Positions 52,717 to 62,000 of a DNA stretch of 62,000 bases are shown piece by piece (within the stretch, counting starts at the first letter, position 1; every line of letters begins with the position of its first letter). The notes below the pieces were generated by a model that worked only from the letters and a program-made list of their open reading frames with translations, was not told where the DNA came from and did no database searches. Source of the DNA: Acanthaster planci (taxonomy: Eukaryota; Echinodermata; Asteroidea; Valvatida; Acanthasteridae); NCBI RefSeq assembly GCF_001949145.1, contig NW_019091384.1, positions 1,227,628-1,289,627 of the forward strand, in the 5' to 3' direction. Made by a program: the position numbers and the translations under genes.

Positions 52717-55072
52717 ATGTCGGGAATACTACGAGGAGCAATTGTCCGATGGACGCCAACAATGAGGTCTATGATCTTCCAGAAAAGAGGAGTTAGATGT
52801 GCAAAACCTGCAAACCCTCTTCAACCATGGGTAGGCAAATCTCATTTGGACATGGTCGGCGATACATTTACTAGTACTTAGTACTAGAGTCCAAGTACAT
52901 TTCATGATGGGCTTTCCACCCCATTAATTAATTTCACTCAAAATATCTCCTATTCCGAATCAAAATCCTCCGAATTCACCTCCAACATGTCCAAAGTGTC
53001 CCAGTTAAACTGTATTCTATATCAGTGTATGTGCATCCGGATCCAGCTAGGAAGTAGGATTAACATGATTAAGTTAGACCCGTAAACAGGGCCCAACAAA
53101 TAGTATACTCCTCTGTCGTATACTGGGCCCTGTCCTGATTAATAGGAATTTCCTTCGAAAACTTTATCTAGGACATAACTAAACATCCGCTTCATTTCAT
53201 CAGCTGAAATTGCACCAGTATGTTCACTACTTAGGCCTACGCTGTAAAAAATACACTAGGTTGCCAATTGTAGAAAATCCGCCTTTTCCTCATTTGAAGA
53301 TAAAAATCGTGCCTTTTTTGCTGTTTTCCCACCCCGTACGAATTTTCACCTGACTTGTACATTACACAGACTCCTTTGTATGGTTAAGTAATGGTACCCT
53401 GTATGAGAGCCTGTCTAGTTTGCACCCAGACTTCAGCACCTACGGATCTCGTTCAGATCTGCTTGAGGATCTGTCAATCTAAGTAGGCCTACTCGTAGAA
53501 AATTACGGCTGTTTTGTGTCTCAGCTGATACGCAATACCCTTGGCTAGTTTCCTGTCCAGTCACACACTGTTTGCGGCAAATCATTGGTAAATGGTAGCG
53601 CGGCTCACTGTCTGTAACGTGACACGAAAGTGACGAAACAGCCGTTGCTTTTATGCAAGTGGGGCAAACTTCTTCTGGAGTGGGAAAATGGCAAAAAAAG
53701 GCAGCATTTTTTTCCTAAGATTAGGAAAAGGCGAGTTTTTTATAATTAACAACCTAGCGGATGTTTACACTGTAAGTAGTGAACATACCGGTGCAATTTC
53801 AGCTCATAAAATCAAGGGATGTTCAGTTGTTCCCTGGATATCTCGGATAACTTTTTCAAGAAATCCCTATGAATCGGGACAGGGCCCGGTATACGACAGA
53901 GGAGTATTTGTCAGGCCCTGTTTACAGGTCTAGGAATAATGATTAAGTGAGAATCGGAGATTCCAACATGTCCAATAATTATTATTTAAGTTTTACTCAC
54001 ATTTTGGATGTGCTGTGACGTCGTCTCCAGGACATTAACATAGTTTAAATCGCTATTTGAACAAGATGGCAAATTCGAGCTCGATAATGAACATTTCCCA
54101 TTTGAAGGGAAAATTTCTCTACTTTGCCTTCCAAACAGTCAAATGTGAGTAAATCTAACCGTCAGTCAATATTGGAATCTCCAAATCTCAATTAATCCTA
54201 AGCCAGACGCATTAGACAGGTTAATACTCACAATAATACAGGTGAATTCGGAGGATTTTGATTTTGGGTATTAGTTACAGTAACATCCTGCTAAGTCGAC
54301 ATCGTACAACTTTGCAAATCGCTCAAGTCTGATCCGGGACGTTTCTCTGCCAGCACATGCACATGTAGAGGATATCACATGTACATGGCATTGTAAAATT
54401 ATACAGATTTTTCCTGCTAAAAATATGTGTACATGTATATAATATGAGGGTACGAGGCCTATATGTGGAACCAAAATTGATAATTTCTACTTTCCCATGG
54501 CCCAAGCATGAGACAAGTTGCATTGCGAGCACAGTGTGGTGGAAGCACACAATAAAGCATGTATGGCACACAGGTTCCTATTGCAACAAGTAGTAAGGAT
54601 ACCATGGAATGGCTGGGAGCCAGTGACGCCCGCGACAGCTCAAAGTACATTCCAAACTTCGACACTCCGAAAACATGAAGCAATCAAAACTTCTGAAACA
54701 CTTTAGCAAATGAGCTAGTTCACAAAACCAGATTCCCCTCTGTGCATAAGTGTTTTCCATTTTTATGTACAGTATTTTGAAGGTTTTAGTGAAGGATTTT
54801 CAGCAGTCCATTAGAGCTCGATTTTCTGTTGGGCTGTCACCGGGTGAATTCAGCATTTACTGGTCCATGTTTATTACTTTGACACCGGAAAAATGTTTGT
54901 GGTGCATCATTGTCCAAGAGTATCCCATTCCCTCTTGTAAGCGTTTCCCTTTTGCCTGCTTCATTTTGTCCAGGAGAGTGCGGTGGGACTGGGGGTCCTT
55001 TCAGTGGGCTGTTTGGCCATTCCCTGCTGGATACTGACACATCTGGAAGACTACAAGGCCCGTGATGAGTAA
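52717..55072 (+). CDS. COX8: Cytochrome c oxidase subunit 8 homologue (paralogue 1)
   Basis: Two exons, 52717-52830 (38 codons, donor TGG|GTAGGC) and 54974-55072 (32 codons plus TAA, acceptor tttgtccag), joined in phase 0, encode 70 aa; human COX8A has 69. The first exon is an arginine-containing, acid-free mitochondrial presequence (MSGILRGAIVRWTPTMRSM...). The second gives one membrane helix followed by PCWILTHLEDYKARDE, closely matching the human end PAGWILSHLETYRRPE. The protein is a small nuclear-encoded subunit of respiratory complex IV in the inner mitochondrial membrane. The intron carries a large inverted repeat. Two related genes follow downstream. Confidence 0.9.
52955..54265. repeat. 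Large nested inverted repeat in the COX8-1 intron
   Basis: Long arms at about 53053-53350 and 53656-53947 pair in inverted orientation at roughly 80 percent by eye. For example GTAAACAGGGCC and CTCCTCTGTCGTATAC on the left recur as complements on the right. Outer arms at 52958-52981 and 54240-54264 (AATCAAAATCCTCCGAATTC and complement) match exactly over about 24 bp. A further inverted pair (GGAGATTCCAACAT / TATTGGAATCTCC) is nested at about 53966-54185. It looks like a foldback transposon or two inverted insertions. No protein is encoded. Confidence 0.8.
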
Positions 55073-57719
55073 GGATGGATTTACTTAAATCTCGGCAAGT
55101 CTCTAGTCTTCACCATTGAATCAACCAAGGAATGTACAGAACCTAGCAAGAATCGTGACAAAGGATAACCCTCACCCTCTTCAAGAACTCCAAATTGGCC
55201 TTGAGCGTGAACATGCCGAGATCGAGTCTGCAAGTGGTTATGTGCCGGGGTGAACCTCATTTGTTGGCTTGTACCTTGGAGGAAATGAGTATTGCTATCA
55301 CACTTCAGATTGAGGTCGACACCATCACATTACTGGACTGAAAGATCTAAAAGGGCATTACAGCACTCACTACTGATAAGTCTTAGTTTCAGGGTGCCTT
55401 CAACATTGTGTCAAATCCAAAAAAGTTCATTGCAAATTGCCGAAAGTTACATGTAGCTGAGAATCTTGTCACAGCTTTTCTGTCATCTATCCTCTCAACA
55501 TGAAGAATCAAGGAACTCCTGGAAACAAACTTTTTCGAGTCTAACAGTAGTGTCAAAACTCTGTCTTAAGACTTAGGGAAGTCATGTGTATTATTTTATC
55601 AAAATCCTGTAGACCACCGTGTCAGAAATATTTCAGTGGTTTTTATTGATTATTTTTGTAAAAACTCATTATGTGCACAGTGGAAACTGGTTAGAAGATA
55701 TCTCATTGTCAGAAATATCTACATGCACTGTTCCATTTAGAGCAGTGGCCCTCTCTTGTCACCACTCAGAGTGAATAACCAAATAACATGGTCAGGATGT
55801 TTAGGTGTTATCATATGGAGAAATCTTAGTCAAAGGAAAGAAATAGGTACATTCAGAAGTCTGAGATACTGTCTCAGCGGTCTCATTTTTGTAGCGTGTA
55901 GATTAACTCAGGACTGTAAATCTGCAAATACCGGGCTTCAGTCTCCGAGTCCTGGTTTTGGTCAAGTACAAAGAACACATGATTGTTATCCTGCACAGGT
56001 CTGTCAGATATTGAAAGATTCAGGAAGTGTCATAGAAAAGTGTTCAATGGTCATGGTCAATAGGCACACCATCTGGATGGGGGTTCAGAAGAGACGGAAT
56101 CATTGTGGTTTTTTAATTGTGCTCAACATTATTTTATTGTGTAGCTGTAACTGACATGTAATAGATATAACCGAACCCATTAACTTTCATCATCACGAAT
56201 GTTTTCAGATTGCGTAGCCTGTGAATATACATAGATGTTAGGAAAATGCAAAATCACTCCTGGCACTGATTGACTACAAAATGTTTTAAAAAATCATGGC
56301 TCACAAATTTGACAAAAATAAAATGTTTAAGGTTATTTGGAGGGAAATTTCAAATAGCAAAGAGAACTGTCTTTAAAATATGTATTTTTCAATATTTTGC
56401 TGGTTTGTTAATGGTACAGTTAGAATTTTTATTCCTCATGTAGGTCTCATGGAATTTGAGACTTGCCATGCAAAGTAGACCTATTGGATAGAATGCCTGA
56501 ATTATTAAAGTATTAAAGAATGTGTGTGTAAAATTGGTATGCGGTGGTGTGGTAAATTCTTTCTTTTTGTATACATGTATGAAAAATTTTATTGAAAAAT
56601 TTCAACACTGCTTCTTGGCCAAGGAGCAAAGGAAATAGTGAAGAAAGCTGATGTACATGTAGTCGACTACATCACATTTCCCATCATAAGACATATGACA
56701 AAACACATGTCGGTCAACAAGGAAAGAAGGTAAACAAAAAGAGGCCAAGGATGACTTTGTTACAATTACCCCTGTGCAAAATTTACCTCGCATGCCTTGT
56801 TGAGTGACCTGCGACTGGACGATTTGTGCTGGACTTTGGAGGTCACCTCCAAGTTCCTCTTATTCCGGGGACGAGGGGTAGAGAGTCGAACAACACCCTG
56901 TGCTTTTTGCCCTTTTCAATGGCCCAGGTCTAAACTCTACAGGTTGGATAGACCCCTATAAAGTGTAAACCGTGTGGGGATCTTACTTTGTGTATGCGGT
57001 TAAGGTTACAAGGAGATTAATGGCTTCACCAACGGCGACAACTACATGCAGCCTCCCCCCACACAAATTTCCGAACCCCCTTTCCCAAGCAACAAAATCG
57101 GATCTGCCCCTTGTATTACATTTTAATTTTCTACCGAAGTATTTATTTCATTCTTATACATGCATAGGCTCGCAAGTCCGTTGGAATGAGTGGTGAGATT
57201 TGTTAGGATTTTTCCCAATTTCAGGATTTTTTTTCATCAAGATTTTTCAGATCGCAGGACTTTTCAAACAATCTCTCTTAAATTTTGGTGAATCCTGTAT
57301 TTACCACAAAGGTGTTTGTACTCGAATAAAAGTTGATACAGAACACAAGAAATGGATATTTTAAGGAGTACATTCATACAGACAAAATATATACAGTGAA
57401 GCCCTAAATTATTCATACCCATTCCAACTTCGGGTATCAGAAGCTTAGATCTTTGCCTAGATGAGCTTTTGCAAAGGAAATGTTAGTTTTTGTGTCCCAG
57501 GGTTAACCATCAGTCCAGTTCAGATGTTTTAACAAATGGCAATCTGCCATATTTTTCAAAGAGTATCAATATTTTGGGGCTTAACTGTGTCTGCTATAGT
57601 GCCAGCAAAACCTCTAGCTATTATTCCGTGGACGTTTCATTTTCCTGCAATCTCACCCCCTTTTGAATATATTCGTGAAGTCAAAGCTTTTGGAGTAAAC
57701 AGTTTCCATGAAAACTGAA
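55073..57719. other. COX8-1 3' region and intergenic space
   Basis: AATAAA at 56317-56322 is a possible end of the COX8-1 transcript. A minus-strand segment, 56897-56787, has exon-like borders and a basic open frame but no recognised product (see findings). The rest shows no gene. Confidence 0.4.
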
Positions 57720-57962
57720 TTACTACTGTGTTCGAATTCCCTGAATTGTACGAAACGGGCGTGCGCGTGCGAGGATGAATGGCTTAGGCTCTGATTGGTC
57801 AAAAGTTCCACCCGGCCCGTACGTGTACACGCACAATTGGGCGCGTGATGTGCATGCAAACGTACGTACGCCGTAGCTATACCGGCGCGGTAGCCATTGT
57901 TCATCTGCTGCATGCTTTGTGTGATTAGGTTTCAATATTTTCAAGGTTGTTTTGCTCGGACA
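57720..57962 (+). promoter_or_regulatory. CpG-containing promoter region of COX8 paralogue 2
   Basis: The 240 bases before the start codon are much richer in CpG than the surroundings, with repeated ACGTACG and GCGCG blocks. A GCCATTGTT stretch at 57893-57901 resembles a YY1-type site. A promoter role is inferred from position and composition. Confidence 0.45.
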
Positions 57963-58651
57963 ATGTTCTTCAAAGTGATGTCTGCTTCTTGTGTCGTCGC
58001 TGGTCGCCACCAGGTTCTTCGGCGACTGATGAAAGTCCCACGAAGGAATTTTCGACAGAGTCGGAGAAGTGCAGCAAAGGCACCCAGTTCGAAAAAGGTA
58101 AGTAGCCTACACACGCTATCTCCCCTGCCTGAATTAAGTGGCTCGACAGTAAACATTGCAATGGTGGTGATATGTTTGCTTCCGCCATGTTCTGCTGTTT
58201 GGCCTACGGGTCTTACCGGGACTGCCTCAGCCTGGACCAGCCACAGCCGCGTAAACGGGGCCTTGAATATGTTCTGGATATGGTGCATACAAACACATCA
58301 TGCGAAGTCGGAGAAAGTGATATTAGTATTAGAAGGCCTAAGCCTACAGTATTTAGGCCCCATCAGCACCAATAAATATGACAAGAAATTGTCATTGGGT
58401 AAATTTTGGCCCATATACACGTACATTCCATCCAGTGACCTTATGAACGATGCGTTGCGAGTCATCCAAGTTGCCAACACCTCATGGCATAAGTGACCCA
58501 AGTAGAATTGCTTTCCATTTTAACTATAACTTACAACTCTTTGGTTTCGTTGTAGGAACTTACCTTGGCTGCACTGATGTTCAGTGTTGGTATCCTGGCA
58601 GTTCCCAGCTGGATCTCTGTCACTTGGATGGGCCATGGAGAATCTAAGTAG
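57963..58651 (+). CDS. COX8-like small mitochondrial membrane protein (paralogue 2)
   Basis: Exons 57963-58097 (45 codons, donor AAG|GTAAGT) and 58556-58651 (31 codons plus TAG, acceptor tttcgttgtag) join in phase 0 for 76 aa. The first exon is a strongly basic presequence (RRLMKVPRRNFRQSRRS). The second encodes one membrane helix, ELTLAALMFSVGILAVPSW, then a short tail. The layout, intron position and PSW after the helix match paralogue 1 and COX8, but the HLExY stretch after the tryptophan is missing. It is therefore a diverged copy that may act as an alternative complex IV subunit; this is inferred. The frame is also open upstream to 57897. Confidence 0.75.
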
Positions 58652-60015
58652 ACAACATCGTTCCTCCACCTCACCCACTGATCAGGGTCATGAAACGGCA
58701 GGAGAGAGAGACCTCGTGTAGAACAAGCTGACAAGAGGATGCTGAGACAGAGCAGCTGATTTTCTGTTCTTCTGTTCTTTGAACCCGAACTTTGTCATTT
58801 GAATCTCGTTATTCGGTAATATCCACTGGTCCAATGCAAATATCACAGATATTCCTGTATCCTCGTGGCCTCTTATTGGTTTTCTGTGCAAATTTTGATG
58901 GAGCCAAATAATCTCAAGTTATTGGCAATTTTATTTTTCCGTAGGCAGTGGTGTAGCGAGGCTCTGCTCAGGGAAGGGAAGACAAATGACAGCATGGCTG
59001 CTTTTTAGGGGAACATTTCATTTTGATTCAGGGCCTAAAATCGGTCTATGTCCACATTAAGGTGACATATCAACACTATAGTATACAGATGGCTTGGCAA
59101 AAGCCCCCCCCAAAAAAATCCCAATTTTCTAGAGAGGACAGTGGCCAGGAAGCGTTCCTAGTTGGCCCCACTTGCCCCAACCGAGCTAGTACACTGTCAG
59201 TTGGGATAAAATGGCTTGTTTTATTGGCCAAAAACTGCAACACAAATTGTGTGAATACTGTTTGTTCTGAGTGTTCCAGGCTTCCAGCTAACCCAAATTC
59301 ATATCTGGCGTACTGCACAGGTATTTTGCAAATGCAGTAGATAAAAGGAGCAGAAATTTACATTAATTCCCAAAGTTGAATTTATACATAGTGTGGACTT
59401 TATTGAATTCAATTTCTCCATACATTATTGTAGAGTATCCCTCTTATGAAATGTAACTCGTGTCTAAAATGACTGGTCAAGTTGGAATTTTCTCCACTGT
59501 TTCTGACGATTCCCTGTTTTCGTCTTCTCTGGAATAAAATATGTGTGCACATCTTAATTTGTCAAATGTTCTTCCCAAGTAAGAAGTGATGATTTATTGA
59601 ATTCCAGTTGAAAACAAATTAATTCTCATGATAATTAGGACACATTTCGTCTCTAAATGACCCTAATATGTAATAAGTTGACCTTGAGTGAGTCTAGGAA
59701 TTCGATTTAACACTGCGTGAAGTTACGAACTTTACTTGAACCGTCTTTGTTTTTCTTTAGGGTTTAAGGTTTCCAAAGTACAACGACAAATTTAAAGAAC
59801 TCAAAAATTAAAATTCAACCCGGCAGTGTTTTCAAAGTCTTAACAATTTGCCTTTATAAATTTGTATTACATGTTAGTAACTGCTTGCTAATGAAATTTA
59901 TGTCAGTGCCATGATCACTACAGCGATTTAATTATTCCTGTTTTTTATCAAGCTCAAGTGATGTCTGCGGGTAGTCTGATATTCAGGACTTTGTTGGGTT
60001 GAGGATGCCATGGTG
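58652..60015. other. Convergent 3' UTRs of COX8 paralogues 2 and 3
   Basis: No gene was recognised here. AATAAA at 59533-59538 could end the plus-strand transcript, and reverse-strand AATAAA (TTTATT at 59593-59598) could end the minus-strand one. The two signals are only about 60 bp apart, so the transcripts may nearly meet or overlap. Confidence 0.5.
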
Positions 60016-61376
60016 TTAGTCGTCTGTTTGATCGTCATCTTTCTTCCTGTAGTCATTGATATGAAGGAAAAACCACCAGGTCGGTCCGAGCAGGGCCGTC
60101 GCCAAACACAGCTGCGCTGTGGCCATCTCCCATGGCTTCAGAACATTCTTGGGGGCCTACAACGTAATAAATGTTGAACACGTTAATTCACGATAAAGCC
60201 TGCATTGCCTTTCATTGGAGGGGTAAGGTCAGGAATTTTCCCAATTCCAAGGTTTTAGCCATCTTGTTGAACAAGTTTTTTTTAATCTGATAAATCACGG
60301 GTTAACCATAAAGTTGCTATAGAGTGTGTATACAGGCGTTTTAGGGAGTACCTTTAGGCAAACGTGTCCGTGTATCATTGGCCCTACACTACCGTGGGGC
60401 CCTTATAAAAAAGCTGGGAGCGGAATCCACCCCACCTCCCGACATTTTTAGGATATTGCTGTAGTGCATTTGTTTTCAGGAGTTGAACTTTTGCGGTCAT
60501 TTTGACACCATTTTTTTTGCAAACATCGAACATACTGTTCTCGCACAGCGCGCATTTTCCCCGAGACAGATCTGCAAAAATATCAATGTATACATTTCCA
60601 CTGCGGTGCTCAATGCACGCGTACCGGGATGTAGCCTTGAACTTCAAATGACTGTAACAACAAAACCATACGTTTGATTAAGTAGGGCCTACAAACTTTG
60701 TGATACGGGGTTTTTGACAGGCATCCGAAGTTTAAAAAAAATCGGGGATGGCACAGCCGAGTTCTTGGGGTATGCACCTCCGGCCGAGAGATTCTCCAAA
60801 ATAACCCGCTCCTTTAGGGTTATAGACTTAAAACCTTGGGTTAGGTCGTGGATATTTTTATTACCTCCAATCTCACCAGGATATAAGAGTGCCGACGTTT
60901 TGTCCAAATAAAAACAAAACAACATCAGCAAACAAGCTTCCATGTTAGCTCTTTTTCATTTTAACATTTTAACCCCCCCCCCAATTCGTGGTCATTGCAG
61001 TACGTTGTAGGGGGAAAAACATGAAATTTATCGTTCATAGTTCACCACACACCTGTCAGTTTTTCTACATTTTCTCTGGTTTAAAGCCGTTTTCCCTTGT
61101 TTACCGATCCAGCCGGATAGCAATGGCCAATTTCGAATCAAAAGTTAATTCTATTATTGTTATTTTAAATTCCATCCTCTCATACTATGCCTCCTTGAAA
61201 AGAATCCATAATCCGCAAACTAAAAATTGACATGACGTTGTACATACTTGATACTGCATGAGCGTGTTTGTGCGTCTGGGCACTGATGTAGTTATCAGTT
61301 GAGAGGGTTTGGTGGCTATCTTCAGAGAGGACGGTGGCCGGACCATAGCTCGACACAAAATCCGAATGCCAGACAT
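60016..61376 (-). CDS. COX8-like small mitochondrial membrane protein (paralogue 3)
   Basis: Minus-strand exons 61376-61248 (43 codons, donor CAA|GTATGT) and 60156-60016 (46 codons plus TAA, acceptor ttacgttgtag) join in phase 0 for 89 aa. The first exon starts MSGIRILCRAMVR, similar to MSGILRGAIVRW of paralogue 1, and is basic with almost no acidic residues, as in a mitochondrial presequence. The second gives a single helix (MATAQLCLATALLGPTWW) followed by FFLHINDYRKKDDD, comparable with WILTHLEDYKARDE. It has about ten extra residues before the helix and a longer acidic tail. The same intron position and phase as the other two genes support common descent. Which copy is the housekeeping subunit cannot be told here. 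Confidence 0.8.
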
Positions 61377-61560
61377 GGTTTAATTGAAGGCAGAAAAACT
61401 ACTCGTGAAGGAATTTTGATGTAAGTTGAAACTAAGCTTGACTTATAAAGTCAGTGTCTGACCACATTCGCGAGATGTATATTATGATAATTCCACAAAA
61501 CGCGCCCATAACGCGCGCCTTTGGGGCGCATGAGCGCCGTTCTTGACGTTGGCCTGTGTG
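61377..61560 (-). promoter_or_regulatory. CpG-containing upstream region of COX8 paralogue 3
   Basis: Upstream of the minus-strand start codon, 61496-61545 carries several GCGCGCC/GCGCAT blocks in otherwise AT-rich DNA. A promoter role is inferred from position. Confidence 0.4.
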
Positions 61561-62000
61561 GTGGCTATTATGGGGGTGGGGGACACCGAAACATCCATTT
61601 GCATCACTTTTAATAAGTCTCATATGCTGCCACTAAATTGCTATGACCGAGAACCAGGGAACCTCCTCCATTCTTCCAGTATCAGATGCATGTACTACAA
61701 ATAATTCATGTAGTCCAGTCCCCTCGTTCACAAACGTCGGAGTCCCAGTACTTGCATACAGATTTATCATACTTGTGGACTCATGCTCGATGGCACTCTT
61801 CGTCACTGCACTCAGTGCTATAGCTGTTTTTGAACTATTGCCATATGAAGTGTTTCCCGAGTGAATGTGATTCATCAGACCAGTGTTTGTGCCCAATTTC
61901 CTTGGCTGAAACGCTGAGTGACCGAAGGTATTTCCATGCCACTTGGATGAAATCCATTCCTTAGCCGTGGTTGGGGGTGGATGGAAGGGACGCCCTCCCC
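61561..62000. other. Window edge, unassigned
   Basis: An open frame of 87 codons on the minus strand (61896-61633) overlaps a 73-codon frame on the plus strand. Neither gives a recognisable protein or clear exon borders. It could be the edge of a neighbouring gene or repeat. Confidence 0.3.

Noticed and set aside
53688-53933. 81-codon open frame on +
   Set aside because: It lies wholly inside an arm of the large inverted repeat; the opposite arm is diverged without preserving the frame.
55756-56154. 132-codon open frame on +
   Set aside because: No recognisable domain, no splice context, and located where the COX8-1 3' UTR is expected.
61633-61896. 87-codon minus-strand open frame near the window end
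   Set aside because: No recognised protein, no clear splice sites and an overlapping open frame on the other strand; left unassigned.
1-62000. Search for CRISPR arrays, bacterial operons, rRNA and tRNA genes
   Set aside because: The window is eukaryotic nuclear DNA. No regular spacer arrays were seen, and no convincing tRNA A/B box pair was found by eye.

Overview
The window reads as nuclear DNA of a marine invertebrate deuterostome, most likely an ambulacrarian such as a sea star, sea urchin or hemichordate. The genes have many short exons separated by AT-rich introns. The proteins match vertebrate-type families (C1orf198, PUS10, AQP8, COX8). The DNA is dense in palindromic TACATGTACATGTA blocks, foldback elements and MITE-like repeats. 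There are two assembly gaps (15337-15601 and 51921-51975). I infer the phylum only from this general character and could not run a search.

Layout. 1-4.9 kb: no recognised gene, several hairpins, one palindromic MITE-like copy. 4.9-9.3 kb (+): a gene for a basic/acidic low-complexity protein with a KEN box and an RVxF-like motif, not recognised. 9.3-20.9 kb: mostly empty and AT-rich, with a 37-bp tandem array running into the first gap and a decayed non-LTR reverse-transcriptase fragment at about 19.3-19.8 kb. 20.9-26.3 kb (-): a complete four-exon C1orf198 homologue. 26.3-26.7 kb: a compact head-to-head promoter. 26.7-41.7 kb (+): a nearly complete tRNA pseudouridine synthase gene, PUS10, reconstructed exon by exon (about 558 aa). 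Two related hAT-like transposons lie in opposite orientation in introns 1 and 3, and exon 14 has a tandem duplicate. 44.4-47.6 kb (-): a complete five-exon aquaporin-8-like gene (261 aa), convergent with PUS10. 47.6-52.6 kb: no gene, many foldback elements. 52.7-61.4 kb: three two-exon genes for small mitochondrial inner-membrane proteins that resemble cytochrome c oxidase subunit 8 (two on +, one on -). All three share a phase-0 intron between presequence and membrane segment. 61.4-62 kb: CpG-containing upstream region and unassigned sequence.

The genes do not form one pathway. The points most worth a second look are: (1) the inverted hAT-like pair flanking PUS10 exons 2-3, which could promote back-splicing or inversion; (2) the phase-matched duplicate of PUS10 exon 14; (3) the aquaporin with NPAV instead of NPAR at the second pore motif; (4) the local expansion and divergence of COX8-like genes; and (5) several well-defined foldback/MITE families, some with target-site duplications visible in the sequence.
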